Source: Cordylochernes scorpioides (lineage: Eukaryota; Arthropoda; Arachnida; Pseudoscorpiones; Chernetidae). From it: DNA of 64,000 nt. A model generated the notes under the pieces. That model did not search any database. It had not been told where the DNA came from and was given only the letters and a program-made list of their open reading frames with translations. Position 1 is the stretch's first letter; the number at the start of each line of letters is the position of its first letter. Positions 63,746 to 64,000 of this stretch are shown here, one piece after another. Position numbers and translations under genes: made by a program. The DNA is taken from NCBI GenBank assembly GCA_030710605.1, contig CP092865.1, forward strand, positions 142,566,682-142,630,681. Direction: 5' to 3'.

Positions 63746-64000
63746 ATGGCAGAATTCACCGAAGTCATCATGTCCATCACTAGAGACATCCAACACAAAG
63801 AAAAGATCCTTACAGGCAGGCAACAAACAAAGTTGTCATATTGGGTAAAGAAATACCAGTTCCCGCAATCCGCAGCCTTTTCAAACAATTCATCTAATGG
63901 AATAGTCAACTTGTCCTCGATTCCCTTATCGGAAAAGGAGGAAAGAGTGTTAGCATTGGGGTTACATTACGTGCCTCCCGACAAGCCCGACATACCCAGG
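63746..64000 (+). CDS. start of a second Penelope-like element protein, runs off the window
   Basis: ATG 63746 opens a plus-strand frame of 85 codons without a stop up to the window edge. It has MAEFTEVIMSITRDIQHKEK at the start, then YWVKKYQFPQ, and SEKEERVLALGLHYVPPDKP before ending in DIPR. DKPDIPR is exactly the point at which the minus-strand copy (63706-63725) begins, so this is the N-terminal part missing from that copy, in the opposite direction. The remainder should continue to the right of the window. Confidence 0.75.
   Translation, partial: MAEFTEVIMSITRDIQHKEKILTGRQQTKLSYWVKKYQFPQSAAFSNNSSNGIVNLSSIPLSEKEERVLALGLHYVPPDKPDIPR

Noticed and set aside
1-64000. CRISPR arrays, operons, phage or bacterial systems
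   Set aside because: No repeat-spacer pattern or prokaryotic gene organisation; all recognisable genes are eukaryotic mobile elements or zinc fingers.

Overview
This is an AT-rich (visibly about 30% GC) animal genome window made almost entirely of nested transposable elements. The repertoire is intact and decayed BEL/Pao and Ty3-type LTR retrotransposons, a GIY-YIG Penelope-like element, piggyBac, Tc1 and pogo/Tigger DNA transposons, an intronless C2H2 zinc-finger array, and repeats carrying tRNA-Gly. This fits an arthropod, possibly a chelicerate. That assignment is inference from the element repertoire, not from a diagnostic host gene.

Layout. 1-6.3 kb: AT-rich DNA with two short candidate host exons (2132-2219 and 5118-5207, both minus), an internally deleted Tigger-like element (3182-4056), an orphan tRNA-Lys primer-binding site and a small GC-rich tandem repeat. 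6.35-12.28 kb: a complete BEL/Pao element (BEL-1) on the minus strand, with two identical 308-bp LTRs, a 5-bp GGGTA target duplication and open gag and pol; it looks recently active. 12.4-29.8 kb: a Ty3-type element (LTR pieces at 12441 and 29570) whose 5' LTR was invaded by a second, decayed BEL/Pao element (BEL-2, ATATT duplication). An 8.1-kb block (13000-21103) recurs at 21204-29303, and the copies meet at a 100-N gap. The left copy ends at the gap and the right copy begins at it, so this is most simply an unmerged contig overlap (two alleles), not a biological tandem duplication.

29.8-37.4 kb: fragments of non-LTR/SINE-like repeats, a 16-finger zinc-finger reading frame with one nonsense codon (32399-33757), a decayed zinc-finger fragment and an unidentified GC-richer degenerate element. 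37.4-42.6 kb: a piggyBac element with TTAA flanks, itself interrupted by two inverted Tigger-like insertions, all sitting in the 3' LTR of a minus-strand Ty3 element whose gag-pol remnant follows (42788-44905). 45-48.3 kb: remains of two further Ty3-type elements, one inside the other. 48.35-51.26 kb: a foldback structure with about 216-bp inverted arms and, in and beside it, three copies of a cassette containing a near-perfect tRNA-Gly(GCC). 53.3-54.75 kb: a Tc1 element with perfect 47-bp inverted repeats and a single nonsense codon. 54.8-58.9 kb: a heavily decayed BEL/Pao element with a duplicated 3' end. 59.4-60.45 kb: a 312-bp tandem array ending exactly at a tRNA-Lys primer-binding site. 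61.5-64 kb: a Penelope-like element on minus, head-to-head with the start of a second one on plus.

How it fits together: the window is a stack of insertions whose order can be read. Ty3 LTR was entered by piggyBac, then by Tigger; Ty3 LTR was entered by BEL-2; an AT-rich host locus was entered by BEL-1. I found no complete, clearly recognisable single-copy host gene.
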